From the NCBI GenBank assembly GCA_913057435.1, contig CAJXNY010000037.1, positions 1 through 48,608 of the forward strand: a stretch of 48,608 bases of DNA, written 5' to 3'. The notes beneath the pieces were generated by a model. That model saw only the letters and a list, made by a program, of their open reading frames with translations. It was not told the origin of the DNA and did no database searches. The stretch's first letter is position 1. Each line of letters starts with the position of its first letter. Source of the stretch: an uncultured Oceanospirillaceae bacterium (lineage in GTDB: Bacteria; Pseudomonadota; Gammaproteobacteria; Pseudomonadales; Balneatricaceae). Made by a program: the position numbers and the translations under genes. Shown here piece after piece: positions 27,584 to 36,401 of this stretch.

Positions 27584-27817
27584 AGTATAGAAAATAATAA
27601 TCACTAAATAACCAAAGCCCATGTGCTGCCTGTTTATTTATCGTATGATGGGCCGGTATACCGTTAACAATCGTTCAGGTTACCAAAACTGCATGATTAC
27701 AGCTGATAAGACACTGGGTTATCAACATAATATCAACCCCCTTATACAGCTGACTGCATAGCGCTCAACGTACAGACGTTATTCGCAATGAAACCATGAG
27801 CGCTGCAGGCAAAGCCG

Positions 27818-27845
27818 GTTGCGTGTTTTGAGACAGGGACGCAAC
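27818..27845. repeat. Inverted repeat upstream of response-regulator gene
   Basis: gttgcgt / acgcaac is a perfect 7-bp inverted repeat with 14 bases between the arms (21 bp centre to centre), 35 bases before the GTG start of the NarL-type regulator. The spacing would suit a dimeric DNA-binding protein, possibly the regulator itself. Confidence 0.35.
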
Positions 27846-27879
27846 TCATTGGAAAAAGATAATAATCAGGGAGACTCCC

Positions 27880-28527
27880 GTGTACACGATATTGATAGCT
27901 GATGACCATCCGCTATTTCGGGAAGCCATAACGAATGTAATGCACAGCAGCTTCTCTGGCTGCCAGACACTCGAAACTGACGAACTGGAAAGTACGCTGG
28001 CGCTAACCCGCGACCGCGATGATATAGATCTGATTCTGCTAGACCTGAACATGCCCGGCATGAACGGCCTGCACGGCCTCATAACCCTGCGCAACGAAGC
28101 CCCGATGACTCCGGTGGTGATTGTCTCAGCGGAAGAGGACAAACAGATTATCATGCAGGCAATTACCTATGGTGCTGCAGGGTTTATCACTAAATCATCC
28201 CCCCGCGAGGAGATGAGCCAGGCTCTGCAACAAATTCTGGCAGGCAATACCTACATGCCCGCTGACGTCGTTCAGGCCGACGCCGATGATAACCAGCCTG
28301 CGCGCTCCATGGACAGTGAGCTGTTTTCATCTCTGACCCGGCGCCAATTGCTGGTTCTGGAACGAATGTCGATGGGTGAGTCAAATAAACAGATCGCCTA
28401 TAACCTGAACATTGCCGAGACCACCGTCAAAGCACATGTCTCTGCCATTCTTCGTAAGCTGGGTGTCCACAACCGGATGCAGGCCGTACTCTGCGCTGGC
28501 AACCTGGATTTCAACCAGACACGCTGA
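27880..28527 (+). CDS. NarL/FixJ-family response regulator
   Basis: This is a 215-residue two-component transcription regulator. The receiver domain has the acidic pair D8/D9, the phosphoacceptor D55 ([13 protein letters not shown]), VVIVSAEED, and the lysine in [12 protein letters not shown]. The C-terminal LuxR-type helix-turn-helix is [26 protein letters not shown] followed by [17 protein letters not shown]. The layout resembles AgmR-like and ErdR-like regulators of marine gammaproteobacteria, but the target is unknown. It starts at GTG 27880 with AGGGAG 9 bases upstream. No histidine kinase lies nearby, so it is an orphan in this window. Confidence 0.93.
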   Translation: MYTILIADDHPLFREAITNVMHSSFSGCQTLETDELESTLALTRDRDDIDLILLDLNMPGMNGLHGLITLRNEAPMTPVVIVSAEEDKQIIMQAITYGAAGFITKSSPREEMSQALQQILAGNTYMPADVVQADADDNQPARSMDSELFSSLTRRQLLVLERMSMGESNKQIAYNLNIAETTVKAHVSAILRKLGVHNRMQAVLCAGNLDFNQTR

Positions 28528-28535
28528 GCTTCTGC

Positions 28536-28564
28536 GCAGCAAAAAGACCCTCTCTTTTTGCTGC
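28536..28564. terminator. Hairpin between convergent genes
   Basis: A perfect 12-bp stem (gcagcaaaaaga / tctttttgctgc) with a 5-base loop lies 9 bases past the regulator stop and 22 bases before the end of the convergent lipoprotein gene. The runs of A and T are inside the stem, so it is not a textbook intrinsic terminator, but it should block or stabilise both transcripts. Confidence 0.65.
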
Positions 28565-28586
28565 CGCCACCTACCCTTCAGCTTGC

Positions 28587-29720
28587 TCAAATCCGGGTAA
28601 AATGAACCACCCCCCGACCCCCGACTTGCATTCGGAACAACATTGCCTCCGTGGTATAACGGGTATCAGCCACAGTCACAACGTGCAAAACAAGCACCGA
28701 CTCATTAACCTGAACGGCCTGCGAGACCTTACCAAAATAGCTGCTTAACGCCTGGGCACCCTGTTCTGGCGATTGAGCACCCACCAGCTCCCATATTGGC
28801 AGTGGCGCCTGCGCCAACAAGCGCGCTCGATAGGCTGCCAGCCGCCCTTCTTTATTTAATCCCTGCGCACTCGTTTTCATCCCGGGTAAGAAACGCCCTC
28901 GATCAGCCTGCGACACACTGGCCCGATACTCCACTGACGCCGCCTCTTCAGACGCCCAGAAACGGTGCACCTGATAGAGGCCAGGCCAGGCCTGCTGGCA
29001 ATCTCTACGCTCAAGATAGAGCAGGTGCAAGGCCGGTTTCAGCGTTGACAACAAATCACTACTGACCACCAGCCCCTGCCCGGTCAACTGGCCTTTGAGC
29101 TGCAGCGTTACCTCACCGCCGACCGCAAGAAACGACTGAGCAGGCAATCCAACCAGCGGCTCAGCTTCTCCACCCGGTGATGACACTATCGAGCTATCCT
29201 TCTCGTCACCAAACCATTGATCCCACAGCCCACCGGTCAGCGACTTAACCTGACGGGTTATCCAGTGCTGGCGTGGGCCGGCATCCAGTGACATGGCGAT
29301 TGCGGGGGTGGCACAAAACAGCACGGGGGATGCCGGCAGTGCCGCCACTGTTTTCGCAATAGCCGCTGGCAGGAAGCTATTACGCGTAGCAGGCGGCAAC
29401 TCACCCGTCAGCGCCGGGTCCAGCAACAACTGCGGCCAGGCCACACCTTTATGATACGCAAAACCCGCCTTAACCAGCGGATAAGGGCTGGATTTTTCCG
29501 CTGAAGCCCGCCGGACCGGCATCCCCGACCAGAGATCTACCGGTTGGCTACGCGCAACAGCAATCGACACCTCCGACTCAGCAGCTCGTCTGAGCACAGA
29601 GGGCTGGGCTGGCAACACCATCGTTGCTGCCGCCGGCGGCTTCATTTCATCATGACGGCACCCCACCAGCCCCAAACTACCCACCACGACGATAATCAAT
29701 ACCTTGCGCCCGACGCTCAC
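28587..29720 (-). CDS. Lipoprotein of unknown function, third gene of protease trio
   Basis: I do not recognise the family. The N-terminus is a lipoprotein signal peptide: VSVGRKVLIIVVVGSLGL then VGC, with the lipobox LVGC and acylated Cys21. The residue after it is Arg, not Asp, so outer-membrane sorting is expected. The mature part (about 356 residues) has no membrane helices or known motif. The start is GTG 29720, whose GTGA overlaps the TGA stop of the pseudo-subtilase gene and has AGGGGG just upstream: translational coupling. A GTG at 29741 is also in frame but less convincing. It is probably made in fixed ratio with the inactive subtilase and may be its membrane partner. Confidence 0.8.
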   Translation of the reverse strand: MSVGRKVLIIVVVGSLGLVGCRHDEMKPPAAATMVLPAQPSVLRRAAESEVSIAVARSQPVDLWSGMPVRRASAEKSSPYPLVKAGFAYHKGVAWPQLLLDPALTGELPPATRNSFLPAAIAKTVAALPASPVLFCATPAIAMSLDAGPRQHWITRQVKSLTGGLWDQWFGDEKDSSIVSSPGGEAEPLVGLPAQSFLAVGGEVTLQLKGQLTGQGLVVSSDLLSTLKPALHLLYLERRDCQQAWPGLYQVHRFWASEEAASVEYRASVSQADRGRFLPGMKTSAQGLNKEGRLAAYRARLLAQAPLPIWELVGAQSPEQGAQALSSYFGKVSQAVQVNESVLVLHVVTVADTRYTTEAMLFRMQVGGRGVVHFTRI

Positions 29721-31279
29721 AAGCCACCCCCTGAGCGACACCCCACCGCCATCGGGCTAAGCAAGCGCCAGGCCCGACAGGGGTTTATTATCCCGGCACC
29801 AAACTCACTATCCGGCCCAATCGGACCAAGGTCGTCACTGCTATCGCGCAAGTACTGATACAGCTGGTCCGGCGATACTGCCACTGATCCTTGCAACAGC
29901 CGGGCGACCGTTCCAGTCACATTTGCCGCTGCCAGTCCGGTACCTGACAGCAAGCGCTGACTATGGTCCAATGCGCTGATAGACACATGCCCCCCCCTGG
30001 CTGCCAGGTCGATGTGCCCGCCGGTAACCGCGGCGGGTAATCGCTGCCGATCTCCCTGAATCGCCGTCACCGCCAATACCTCAGGCCATGCCGCCGGATA
30101 TAATGGCGGTGCCAGTACACCGGCATCCCCCACACCCGCCACCAGCACCACCCCTCGCCGCTGCGCCTCAGCGACCAGATGATGAAGAACCGCCCCACCC
30201 GAACCGACCGGCCCCAGCTGTATAAGACGGTTATGATCCATCAACGCCTGATCCAGCGCCTGGATCAACGCACTGCTATAACAATAGGCCTCCAAACCCG
30301 ACGCAGAAGACAGGCATGCCTGATAGCTGAATAACCGCATCGATGCCAGGTGCCGCCCAAGCACCGATGCCAGCGCCGTTCCCGTCCCTCCTGCCTGATA
30401 GCCACGACCCGTAAAATCCGCCGCAATCAACTCTCCACCAACACCCGTTAATGCCACCCCGGTATCAATCAGGCCAACCGAAACCGCAGACCCAGACGAC
30501 TCCGGTCCAACAGCGAAGAGGGGCCCTGCTGCATTTTCCAGCCCACCGCTCGCAAGCTGCAGCCCGGAGGTAAAGATAAGATCAGGCTGGTGCAAAACCT
30601 GCGGCTGATTATCTGCCAGCCACTGCTGTGCCACCGCCAACTGCCCCGGCTCCGCCGAATACAGCTGCAGTAACGTAGCGGGTAACACTTGCAGTCGGTC
30701 AGCCGACAGCAACTCCATTTCCAGCGCCTGCGCCAACTCAGCGGCCGCCAGCACCCCATCGAGCAGTAAAACCAGTAAACGGCCACGACGCTGCATCGGC
30801 TGCAAGGCTGTCATCGGCGTTAATTGCACCTCACACCCCTGACCTTGCTGCAGTGCCCAGCAACCCGGTTGCTCCAGCGTCTGATCCTGCCAGCGAACCT
30901 CGCCCAGCTCCGCACAGACTCCGGCTTCACCTGCCAGCGCCGATAACAGGTCAGGGGCCGCCGGTACCAGCCAGCCCCCCTCTCCGGCAGCACTTCGTAT
31001 CTGCTGACAGCTATCCTGCGTACAAACGACATCACCGTCGCATTCAACCTGCAGCCGTTGCCAGTGCGCCTCATCCACACGGCTGACCAGATACTGCTCC
31101 GTCACGCCCGTTTCCCGTATTTGCCAATCGGCCAGCTGGTGGCGGCGCGCCCACTCACCCGCCTCCTGCCAGACCGGCAACCGAAAAACCCGCGTTGGTG
31201 CCAGCGACGACTCCGCCACCGCCAGCTCAGCTAGCAACAACGCAGTAACAACGCCTCTGATAAGCTGTACTGCTCTCAT
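29717..31279 (-). CDS. Catalytically dead subtilisin-like protein (pseudoprotease)
   Basis: This is a 520-residue exported S8-family fold protein. The signal peptide is MRAVQLIRGVVTALLLAELA (cleavage near AVAE). A ~200-residue cysteine-containing N-terminal region (CDGDVVCTQDSC) leads into a propeptide-like stretch, then the subtilase core. The Asp motif is kept (VGLIDTGVAL). The His motif HGTHVAG has become GGTGTALASVLG, the oxyanion Asn motif AAGNxG has become VAGVGDAG, and the Ser motif GTSxAAP has become SGTGLAAANVTG. Three of the four key residues are lost, so it should not cleave peptides. AAGGGG precedes ATG 31279, 82 bases after the active subtilase gene. It is probably a regulator, chaperone or inhibitor of that protease. 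Confidence 0.85.
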   Translation of the reverse strand: MRAVQLIRGVVTALLLAELAVAESSLAPTRVFRLPVWQEAGEWARRHQLADWQIRETGVTEQYLVSRVDEAHWQRLQVECDGDVVCTQDSCQQIRSAAGEGGWLVPAAPDLLSALAGEAGVCAELGEVRWQDQTLEQPGCWALQQGQGCEVQLTPMTALQPMQRRGRLLVLLLDGVLAAAELAQALEMELLSADRLQVLPATLLQLYSAEPGQLAVAQQWLADNQPQVLHQPDLIFTSGLQLASGGLENAAGPLFAVGPESSGSAVSVGLIDTGVALTGVGGELIAADFTGRGYQAGGTGTALASVLGRHLASMRLFSYQACLSSASGLEAYCYSSALIQALDQALMDHNRLIQLGPVGSGGAVLHHLVAEAQRRGVVLVAGVGDAGVLAPPLYPAAWPEVLAVTAIQGDRQRLPAAVTGGHIDLAARGGHVSISALDHSQRLLSGTGLAAANVTGTVARLLQGSVAVSPDQLYQYLRDSSDDLGPIGPDSEFGAGIINPCRAWRLLSPMAVGCRSGGGL

Positions 31280-31361
31280 GCCCCCCCCCTTTCGGCACCT
31301 CTGCTCAGACCGGTCAGCTATGCCCTTGAAATTATGACCCGTAAGTACAACCGCAGTTCGC

Positions 31362-32783
31362 CTACTCCGCTGGTAAATGCCTGAGCTGCAGTAAACTTTG
31401 CCGACTTGACCCATCAGCATGCTCCACCACCAGACGCAATGTCAGCCAGCCAGGGGGCGGCATCAGCGCGACAGGAATTACCGCCACCGGACCAACACTC
31501 CGCTGGCGAATCACCGGAACCGGCAACACTCGCCACTGCGCCGATGCCGCCTCTACACGATATTCCAGCCGCGCCCGAACAAACTGATCCGCATCCGCCT
31601 GGCCATGCAACACCAAGCCCTCGGCGGGCTGCCAGCTGGCGTGGCTGAAGCGAGACAGCACGAAAGAAGACGGTGACTGACGCAGCGCCGCATCAACATC
31701 AAGCAAACCGGCACCGTATAACTGATCATCCCCGGGCGGTCCCATAGCCCGAGCAGACTGACGCATCATCCGCGCCAGCTCGACCGGCCCCAGACCTGGA
31801 TCACGCCCCAGCAATATGGCTGCAGCACCGGTCACAAAAGGTGCCGCAAATGAATTACCACTGGCACGGTAGTAATCACGCCCGACCACGGCTTCACCCG
31901 GCTGATAATCCGCCTCACCACTGCGCTGCAAAAAATCACTGCCAAACGCACGCAGTGACAGAATATCGACCCCCGGTGCAACCAGGTCCAGCCGCATCCC
32001 CCAATCAGAAAATTCAGCCCGCTGCTGATCAGCCGCCACCGCACCCACCACCAGCACCCCCGGCAACGCCTCATACCCCTGACCGGCAATCTGCGCCCCC
32101 TGGTTACCGGCCGCAACAATCACCAGCCGACCGGCACGACGGGCATCTGCCAGTGCTTTACGCTCCAGCTCACCTGGCGACTGCCCACCCAGACTTAACT
32201 GGATCAGCTGCGCACCCTGATCAACCGCATAGCGCACCGCGGCAGCAATATCGCTGCCCCGGCCATAGCCATCACTGTTCAACGCCTTAAGCACCATCAG
32301 CCGCGCATTGGGTGCCAGACCACTAATCCCACGGGCATTGTCTGACTGCGCAGCGATAATACCAGCCACATGGGTGCCATGACCGTGATCATCCCAGGGC
32401 CGCTGATTGCCAGTGACAAAATTCCAGCCAATCAGATCATCCACCAGACCATTGCCATCATTGTCACGACCATCCGGGCGTTCCAGCGGGTTACGCCAGA
32501 ACCGCTCAGCAGGCAACTCTGGATGGCGATAATCCACCCCGGTATCAATGATCGCCACCACCACCGGCTGCAATGGCCGTTCCGTAAACAGCGGCAACAC
32601 TGACTGGCTACCCTCCCCTCGGGCATAGGCATTAATTGCAAACAGCCCCCACTGATCAGGGTAGGCCTGCCCCCAGCTCCCCTGTCGCAACAGCAACGGG
32701 TCCGAATAGCCGGCAGCCAGCACAACAGACACCTGCATCCAGCCCGATATCAGCAGTAACAACACCCCTGCGCCTGCTCGCAT
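31362..32783 (-). CDS. Subtilisin-like serine protease (S8)
   Basis: This is an exported 473-residue endopeptidase. After a signal peptide ending VVLAAG, it has no obvious long inhibitor propeptide. The core starts at LFAINAYARG and carries Asp (IIDTGVDYRHPEL), a likely calcium loop (RDNDGNGLVDD), His (DHGHGTHVAGIIAAQ), oxyanion Asn (VAAGNQGAQ) and Ser in ASGNSFAAPFVTGAAA, a GNS variant of the usual GTS. A ~95-residue C-terminal beta-rich domain follows the catalytic part. ATG 32783 has GGGAGG 6 bases upstream; the GTG immediately before it is an alternative. It is first of the three-gene group protease - pseudoprotease - lipoprotein, all on the - strand. Confidence 0.93.
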   Translation of the reverse strand: MRAGAGVLLLLISGWMQVSVVLAAGYSDPLLLRQGSWGQAYPDQWGLFAINAYARGEGSQSVLPLFTERPLQPVVVAIIDTGVDYRHPELPAERFWRNPLERPDGRDNDGNGLVDDLIGWNFVTGNQRPWDDHGHGTHVAGIIAAQSDNARGISGLAPNARLMVLKALNSDGYGRGSDIAAAVRYAVDQGAQLIQLSLGGQSPGELERKALADARRAGRLVIVAAGNQGAQIAGQGYEALPGVLVVGAVAADQQRAEFSDWGMRLDLVAPGVDILSLRAFGSDFLQRSGEADYQPGEAVVGRDYYRASGNSFAAPFVTGAAAILLGRDPGLGPVELARMMRQSARAMGPPGDDQLYGAGLLDVDAALRQSPSSFVLSRFSHASWQPAEGLVLHGQADADQFVRARLEYRVEAASAQWRVLPVPVIRQRSVGPVAVIPVALMPPPGWLTLRLVVEHADGSSRQSLLQLRHLPAE

Positions 32784-32945
32784 CACACACCTCCCAGCCT
32801 GACCTGTTACTGGTATATGACCCCATCACACTTCCATAAATTCCACACTGGCACAGTGCTATTAAGGTCTGCTAGGCTTCCGCTTCTGACAATAGCATCC
32901 AGCCTTCGGCTTGCTACCCCTGCGTTCTCAACTAAGGAGACCCCC

Positions 32946-34394
32946 ATGGAAGGATGGCTTACGTCGCGCTACCGCCTGATAACGGTTGTCGTCGTGCTGC
33001 TGCTGGCAGGCTTTACAACCACCAGCCTGATCAGTTACTCGATCTCCCGCGATGCCATTCGTGAGTCCATTATTCGTAATGAACTGCCGCTGTCTTCGCA
33101 CACTATTTTTTCCGAGATCCAGGCTGACCTGCTCAAACCTGTATTCGTTTCATCATTAATGGCCCAGGACACCTTTGTCCGGGACTGGGTACTGGCGGGC
33201 GAGCAGACCCCCAATGATATGCAACGCTACCTGGATGAAATTCGTAAACGCTATTCGGCATTCAGTAGTTATTTCATCTCCGAAAAGACCCTGAATTACT
33301 ACCATTACTCCGGTATTTCCCGTCAGGTTAACCCCGCTCTCCCTGCTGATCAGTGGTTCTGGGACGCCAAGAAAATGGACGAAGCCTATGTGGTAAACCT
33401 GGATCACAATAAAGAGCAGGACGCTCAGCTGACGGTGTATATCAACCACCGGGTCATGGATTATGACAATAATTTTATTGGCGTAACCGGTGTCGGACTG
33501 GGGCTGAATTCGGTGCAGCAACTGGTCAACAAATATCAGGATAACTTCCGTCGCAATATCTACTTTGTCGATCAGGCCGGCCAGGTACAACTGCATTCAA
33601 AACGCACAGCCAGCAGCGCGACTTCAATTCTTGAACAGCCCGGCATCAGCCATATCGCCCACCAGATTCTGAGCCAGAACTACGGCACCTTCAGTTATCA
33701 ACGTGAGGGGGAAAAGATGCTGCTGACCAGCCGGTACCTGCCTGAACTCAAATGGTATTTGCTGGTAGAGCTACGTGAAGCTGATGCGATGAAGGAAATC
33801 CGTAACAGCCTGCTGATGAACCTGATGATTGGCGCACTGGTAGTCGGGGTCATTGCAATGGTTATCACCAGCACTCTTAGCGCCTTTCATCGTCGAATGG
33901 AGCACATGGCCACCACCGACAAGCTCAGCGGGCTGGGTAATCGCCAGTATTTTGATATGGTGCTGGCCCAGGCTCTGAACCACTATTCCCGCAACCTGCA
34001 GCCTTTCTCATTAATTGTGCTGGATATTGATCACTTCAAACAGGTAAATGATCAACTGGGCCACAGCGCTGGCGACCAGGTCATTCAGACTTTAAGCCGG
34101 CTTCTTGGCGACTGCATCAGGCGCAGCGACAGCCTGTGTCGCTGGGGCGGTGAAGAGTTTGTGATTCTGGTGCCCGACTGCAGCCGGGAGGATGCGTACA
34201 ACCTGGCGGAAAAAATCCGCCAGAAAACAGCTGCCACCTCATTGATGACAGAGCACCCTGAGCGCGTTATTACGCTCAGTGCCGGGGTAACGGTAGTTCA
34301 GCAAAACGATACCGCCAGCCAGTTATTCAGCCGTGCTGATAACGCTCTTTACCGCGCCAAAGGCAACGGTCGTAATCGGGTAGACGCTGGCTGA
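32946..34394 (+). CDS. Membrane diguanylate cyclase (periplasmic sensor, GGEEF)
   Basis: This 483-residue enzyme makes c-di-GMP from two GTP. A membrane helix at residues 11-33, a ~255-residue periplasmic sensor of dCACHE type and a second helix (291-313) lead to a GGDEF domain. The domain is complete: DKLSGLGNRQYFD, VLDIDHFKQVNDQLGH and the active-site GGEEF (401-405). An inhibitory site RRSD (392-395) lies exactly five residues before it, so product feedback is expected. Start ATG 32946 has AAGGAG 6-7 bases upstream; the frame opens at 32817, but those residues are unlikely to be translated. It is divergent from the subtilase gene. Confidence 0.95.
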   Translation: MEGWLTSRYRLITVVVVLLLAGFTTTSLISYSISRDAIRESIIRNELPLSSHTIFSEIQADLLKPVFVSSLMAQDTFVRDWVLAGEQTPNDMQRYLDEIRKRYSAFSSYFISEKTLNYYHYSGISRQVNPALPADQWFWDAKKMDEAYVVNLDHNKEQDAQLTVYINHRVMDYDNNFIGVTGVGLGLNSVQQLVNKYQDNFRRNIYFVDQAGQVQLHSKRTASSATSILEQPGISHIAHQILSQNYGTFSYQREGEKMLLTSRYLPELKWYLLVELREADAMKEIRNSLLMNLMIGALVVGVIAMVITSTLSAFHRRMEHMATTDKLSGLGNRQYFDMVLAQALNHYSRNLQPFSLIVLDIDHFKQVNDQLGHSAGDQVIQTLSRLLGDCIRRSDSLCRWGGEEFVILVPDCSREDAYNLAEKIRQKTAATSLMTEHPERVITLSAGVTVVQQNDTASQLFSRADNALYRAKGNGRNRVDAG

Positions 34395-34404
34395 GTCATC
34401 GAGG

Positions 34405-34770
34405 TTAATTAGCCAGTAATGAGAGATAGCGCTCAGCCTGAGCCGTGTAAAAGCGCACCTCCATTGCTGGCTGCCCCTCTTCTTTGGGCGTCATGACTGA
34501 CAGGCAAGCCGGGTTATCTGCATTAAAACTCACCGCATTGCGCTTCAGGTCCAGCAGACTGACATTAAACAGCGGCATCTGTTTGGCATAGGCAACCAGA
34601 TGCGTGTCAGTCAGCGCCAGGGCACCATTAAACCAGCGTCGCTCAGCACAGCTGTTTGCCGCGTAGATCATACCGATGGTCAGCTTTACTTCCTTATCGT
34701 ACAACTGCACCTCACCACCATCCAGCTGTTGCTGAACCGCTTCAGGAAAACGATTTTCTGCTCTGTACAT
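34405..34770 (-). CDS. Small hypothetical protein, possible PH-like fold
   Basis: This is a 121-residue soluble protein, family not recognised. The pattern of a tryptophan-containing strand followed by GALALTDTHLVAYAKQMP and VSLLDLKRNAV resembles bacterial PH-like domains, in which such a strand-turn precedes a conserved lysine/arginine; this is only a fold guess. ATG 34770 has GGGAGA about 8 bases upstream; ATG 34806 would add 12 residues without a ribosome site. It is convergent with the diguanylate cyclase gene, 10 bases apart, and has no neighbour on its own strand. Confidence 0.75.
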   Translation of the reverse strand: MYRAENRFPEAVQQQLDGGEVQLYDKEVKLTIGMIYAANSCAERRWFNGALALTDTHLVAYAKQMPLFNVSLLDLKRNAVSFNADNPACLSVMTPKEEGQPAMEVRFYTAQAERYLSLLAN

Positions 34771-35120
34771 GCGAACTCTCCCTGGTTGCCTATTGCTGTC
34801 GTGCACAAAATCGCCGATAAGCGTGACTCTTTAATGACACACTCCCCGCCCTGTTATTTACAAAGAGTAACCAAAGCCCGCAAAGCCTTAGACCACAAGG
34901 CCTTGCATCGACCTACCTTATAATTACCACCAGGACTAAGGGCTATGACCCCGCGACAGCAATGACGATCCTATGCAGAACAGTCGCTAAATTACGCAAC
35001 TGCACAGGCTTCACAGCTCAGTACAGCATCAACAAAACAACCCACACGCCGAACCCAGCCAGCCCTGGTCGGTCTGACCTTACATATACTTGAACGGTGA
35101 GACGACACGGAGGGCAGAAC
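34771..35120. other. Intergenic region before the aminotransferase
   Basis: I see no gene. There is an imperfect hairpin at 34880-34906 (gcaaagcc / ggccttgc, one mismatch) and a TATACT hexamer near 35085 that could serve as a -10 for the aminotransferase, though no good -35 goes with it. Confidence 0.4.
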
Positions 35121-36329
35121 ATGTTTGAGAGCATTCCAACCAGTCCGGTTGATCCGATCTTCAAGGTAATGGCGGCCTGCCAGGCGGATCTACGGCCGGG
35201 CAAAGTCGATCTGGGGATCGGTGTTATCCGCGATGCACAGGGCCAGACCCCAGTGATGGCCGCCGTCAGCCAGGCGGAGCAACAGCTGTATCGCAACCAG
35301 CGCAGCAAGGCATATCTGGGCCCGGCAGGGAGGCTGGAGTACTGCCAGGCACTGGCCCGGTTGCTACTACCCACATTAACTGAGCCTGATCGACTGGCCG
35401 TAATTCAGACACCCGGCGGCACCGGCGCACTGCGGGTAGCCGCTGATCTGCTGAACTTTACCCACCCCGGAGGCCGCCTGTGGCTATCGGATCCACCCTG
35501 GGTGACTCACCGTGCCATCTTCCCTGCTGCCGGGTTACAACTACAGGACTATCGCTACCAGCACCCCGGCCACAGCGGGCTGGATTTTGACGCCCTGCTG
35601 GCAGATCTCAGTCATGTACAACCTGGTGATACCGTACTGCTGCAGGTGGCAGGCCATAACCCGACCGGCTGCGATCTTAACCATCAACAGTGGCACCAGC
35701 TGTCAGCCCTGCTGGCCGAGCGCAACGCACTGCCACTACTTGATCTTGCCTACCACGGCCTGGCACAGTCACTCACCGTCGACTGCGAGCCTCTGGCTAT
35801 CATCGCCCAATACCATAGCCAGTGGCTGCTCTGTTACTCCTGCTCCAAAAGCTTTGGTCTGTATAACGAGCGCACCGGTGCCCTGTTTATTCACACAGCC
35901 AACCCGGCACTGACCCGGCGTGTCCAGCAGGAAGCGGTCAACCGAATCTGCGCCAACTACTACATGCCACCCGACCACGGTGCCGCTGTGGTTGCCACGA
36001 TTCTGGCCAGCAAGGAGCTGAGCCTGCGATGGCAACAGGAACTCGACCAGAGTCGACAACGCCTGCAACAACAACGTCAGCAACTGGTACAGGCGCTCAA
36101 TCAGCGGCTGCCAGGGCAGTGGTCACAACTGGCCAGCCAGCAAGGCCTGTTCAGCTACCTCGGCCTGAGCACAACTCAGCTCGAGCAGCTGGCACAACAG
36201 CACGGGGTCTATCTGGGGGCAGGCGGGCGTATTAATATCTCAGGACTGAACTCGCAGAACCAGCGCATAGTGGTGACGGCAATTAGCGCCGTGGTAAGGG
36301 CTGATCATAAACAAGCTGAAGGGGTGTAA
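35121..36329 (+). CDS. Aspartate/aromatic aminotransferase (class I, AspC/TyrB-like)
   Basis: This 402-residue PLP enzyme transfers amino groups between aspartate or aromatic amino acids and 2-oxo acids. The AspC/TyrB family is clear from the N-terminus (MFESIPTSPVDPIFKVM, LGIGVIRDAQGQTPVM), TPGGTGALRVAADLL, HNPTGCDL, LLDLAYHGLAQ, the Schiff-base lysine in YSCSKSFGLYNERTGAL, and the final AGGRINISGLN with the carboxylate-binding Arg. Some blocks differ from E. coli AspC (LAYHGLAQS for FAYQGFA), so substrate range is uncertain. ATG 35121 has GGAGGG upstream. It has its own promoter region of about 350 bases. Confidence 0.9.
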   Translation: MFESIPTSPVDPIFKVMAACQADLRPGKVDLGIGVIRDAQGQTPVMAAVSQAEQQLYRNQRSKAYLGPAGRLEYCQALARLLLPTLTEPDRLAVIQTPGGTGALRVAADLLNFTHPGGRLWLSDPPWVTHRAIFPAAGLQLQDYRYQHPGHSGLDFDALLADLSHVQPGDTVLLQVAGHNPTGCDLNHQQWHQLSALLAERNALPLLDLAYHGLAQSLTVDCEPLAIIAQYHSQWLLCYSCSKSFGLYNERTGALFIHTANPALTRRVQQEAVNRICANYYMPPDHGAAVVATILASKELSLRWQQELDQSRQRLQQQRQQLVQALNQRLPGQWSQLASQQGLFSYLGLSTTQLEQLAQQHGVYLGAGGRINISGLNSQNQRIVVTAISAVVRADHKQAEGV

Positions 36330-36364
36330 CGGACTGGTCACTCCCGCCTGGCTGGCGAGGGCAC

Positions 36365-36401
36365 AACAGGTGATGGTCTTACTACCAGCCCATCACCTGT
36401 T
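36365..36401. repeat. Long inverted repeat at hda 3' end
   Basis: aacaggtgatgg (36365-36376) and ccatcacctgtt (36390-36401) form a perfect 12-bp inverted repeat with a 13-base loop, spanning the hda stop codon at 36382. There is no T run, so it is a transcript-stabilising hairpin or weak terminator between convergent genes. Confidence 0.6.
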
